The notes under the pieces: model-generated | What the model was told of the DNA's origin: nothing | The model's input: the letters and a program-made list of their open reading frames with translations, nothing else | Database searches by the model: none | DNA from: Methylocapsa sp. | GTDB lineage: Bacteria; Pseudomonadota; Alphaproteobacteria; Rhizobiales; Beijerinckiaceae | Direction of reading: 5' to 3' | Length of the DNA: 7,684 nucleotides | NCBI GenBank assembly: GCA_003162995.1 | Contig: PLUZ01000286.1 | Location: forward strand, 1-7,684 | Part shown: positions 7,213 through 7,684 of the stretch, one piece after another | How positions within the stretch are numbered: position 1 is the stretch's first letter | Layout: every line of letters starts with the position of its first letter | Translations under genes and position numbers: made by a program

Positions 7213-7371
7213 TCACGCTGGGTGGCGTTTCATTACCGGAGGCCTTCGCACGCAGCTAAGTCAGACTCGGCGGCCATGGGCATTCAGATTCACGGATCTG
7301 TTGCTTTAGCTCAACGTAGAGAGTGTTTGGGAGCCGAGTCATCGCTTGCTTTGGCAGATGGAAGAGTAATC
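7213..7371. other. Intergenic gap with long-loop inverted repeat, tpiA to rpiB-like gene
   Basis: This 159-bp gap holds an 8-bp perfect inverted repeat, GACTCGGC at 7264-7271 and GCCGAGTC at 7333-7340, separated by 61 bases. It could fold as a long hairpin between the two genes or be two half-sites, or simply chance. No T-run follows the right arm. GGAAGAG at 7360-7366 probably serves as the ribosome site for the next gene. Confidence 0.4.
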
Positions 7372-7684
7372 ATGATGCGTGTAGGAATTGCTGCGGACCA
7401 TGGAGGGTTTATTTTAAAGGTGGAGGTGGCACAGACACTCCGCGGCTGGGGGTACGAAGTCATGGATTTCGGCGCACATCAACTGAACCCTGAAGATGAC
7501 TACCCTGACTTCATCATCCCCTTGGCGAGGGCCATCGCGGCGGGGCAGGTTGAACGCGGAGTGGCACTCTGCGGCAGCGGCGTTGGAGCGTCCATCGCCG
7601 CTAACAAAGTTCCCGGCGCCCGTGCCGGCCTCATCCACGATGTCTTCTCCGCCCATCAGGGTGTCGAAGATGACGACATGAATG
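7372..7684 (+). CDS. rpiB: RpiB/LacA/LacB-family sugar-phosphate isomerase, 3' end outside window
   Basis: Only the first 104 residues are present; the frame is open at the window edge, and the family is usually about 145-155 residues long. RpiB enzymes interconvert ribose 5-phosphate and ribulose 5-phosphate; relatives act on allose, galactose or tetrose phosphates. The N-terminus shows the family pattern GIAADHGG (D9 and H10 when counted from 7372). The active-site loop is ALCGSGVGASIAANKVPG, with C67 as the likely catalytic base. The next block reads HDVFSAHQGVEDDDMN where classical RpiB has SAxxxxxHNDxN, so the histidine assigned to ring opening seems to be replaced by an acidic residue. 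This marks a separate RpiB subgroup whose substrate I cannot fix. GGAAGAG at 7360-7366 supports either adjacent ATG, at 7372 or 7375. The gene follows tpiA in the same direction, probably as part of one metabolic group. Confidence 0.9.
   Translation, partial: MMRVGIAADHGGFILKVEVAQTLRGWGYEVMDFGAHQLNPEDDYPDFIIPLARAIAAGQVERGVALCGSGVGASIAANKVPGARAGLIHDVFSAHQGVEDDDMN

Noticed and set aside
6463..7684. Reading tpiA and the rpiB-like gene as the eryH/eryI pair of an erythritol operon.
   Set aside because: The TIM protein has the classical GNWKMN N-terminus and full triose-phosphate signatures, and no other erythritol gene is in the window. The idea is kept only as a possibility for the RpiB-like protein.

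Overview
The window holds six protein genes, all on the + strand, and no RNA genes or mobile elements. It looks like bacterial chromosome or large-plasmid DNA of moderately high GC. The triose-phosphate isomerase most resembles alphaproteobacterial enzymes, so a proteobacterium (perhaps Hyphomicrobiales-like) is my best guess. That is an inference from one protein family, and horizontal transfer of the cluster is possible.

Layout: (1) 55-2994, a complete UPF0182/COG1615 membrane protein of unknown function. (2) A 255-bp gap. (3) 3250-6100, a tight three-gene operon: class I mannose-6-phosphate isomerase (manA), a HAD-IIB protein resembling eukaryotic PMM2-type phosphomannomutase, and a GH130 family mannoside phosphorylase/hydrolase. 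The genes overlap at both internal junctions (ATGA and GTGTTAG). (4) A 362-bp gap without a convincing gene. (5) 6463-7212, triose-phosphate isomerase (tpiA). (6) A 159-bp gap with a long-loop inverted repeat. (7) 7372 to the window end, the first 104 residues of an RpiB/LacA/LacB-family sugar-phosphate isomerase, cut by the window edge.

How they could work together: GH130 phosphorylases cleave beta-mannosides with phosphate to give alpha-mannose 1-phosphate. The PMM2-like enzyme would convert this to mannose 6-phosphate, and ManA would convert that to fructose 6-phosphate. TpiA and the RpiB-like isomerase then belong to lower glycolysis and pentose/tetrose phosphate metabolism. The three-gene unit therefore reads as a compact intracellular route linking a mannoside to central metabolism, possibly reversible. 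The route is inferred from families and gene order. Neither the substrate nor a transporter is visible.

The points most worth a second look are the mannose-1-phosphate operon, the PMM2-like protein with changed cap residues, the GH130 protein with an unusual central segment, the RpiB-like protein in which the usual HND motif reads DDD, a Cys in the TIM HSERR signature, and an exact 12-bp in-frame tandem duplication inside manA.
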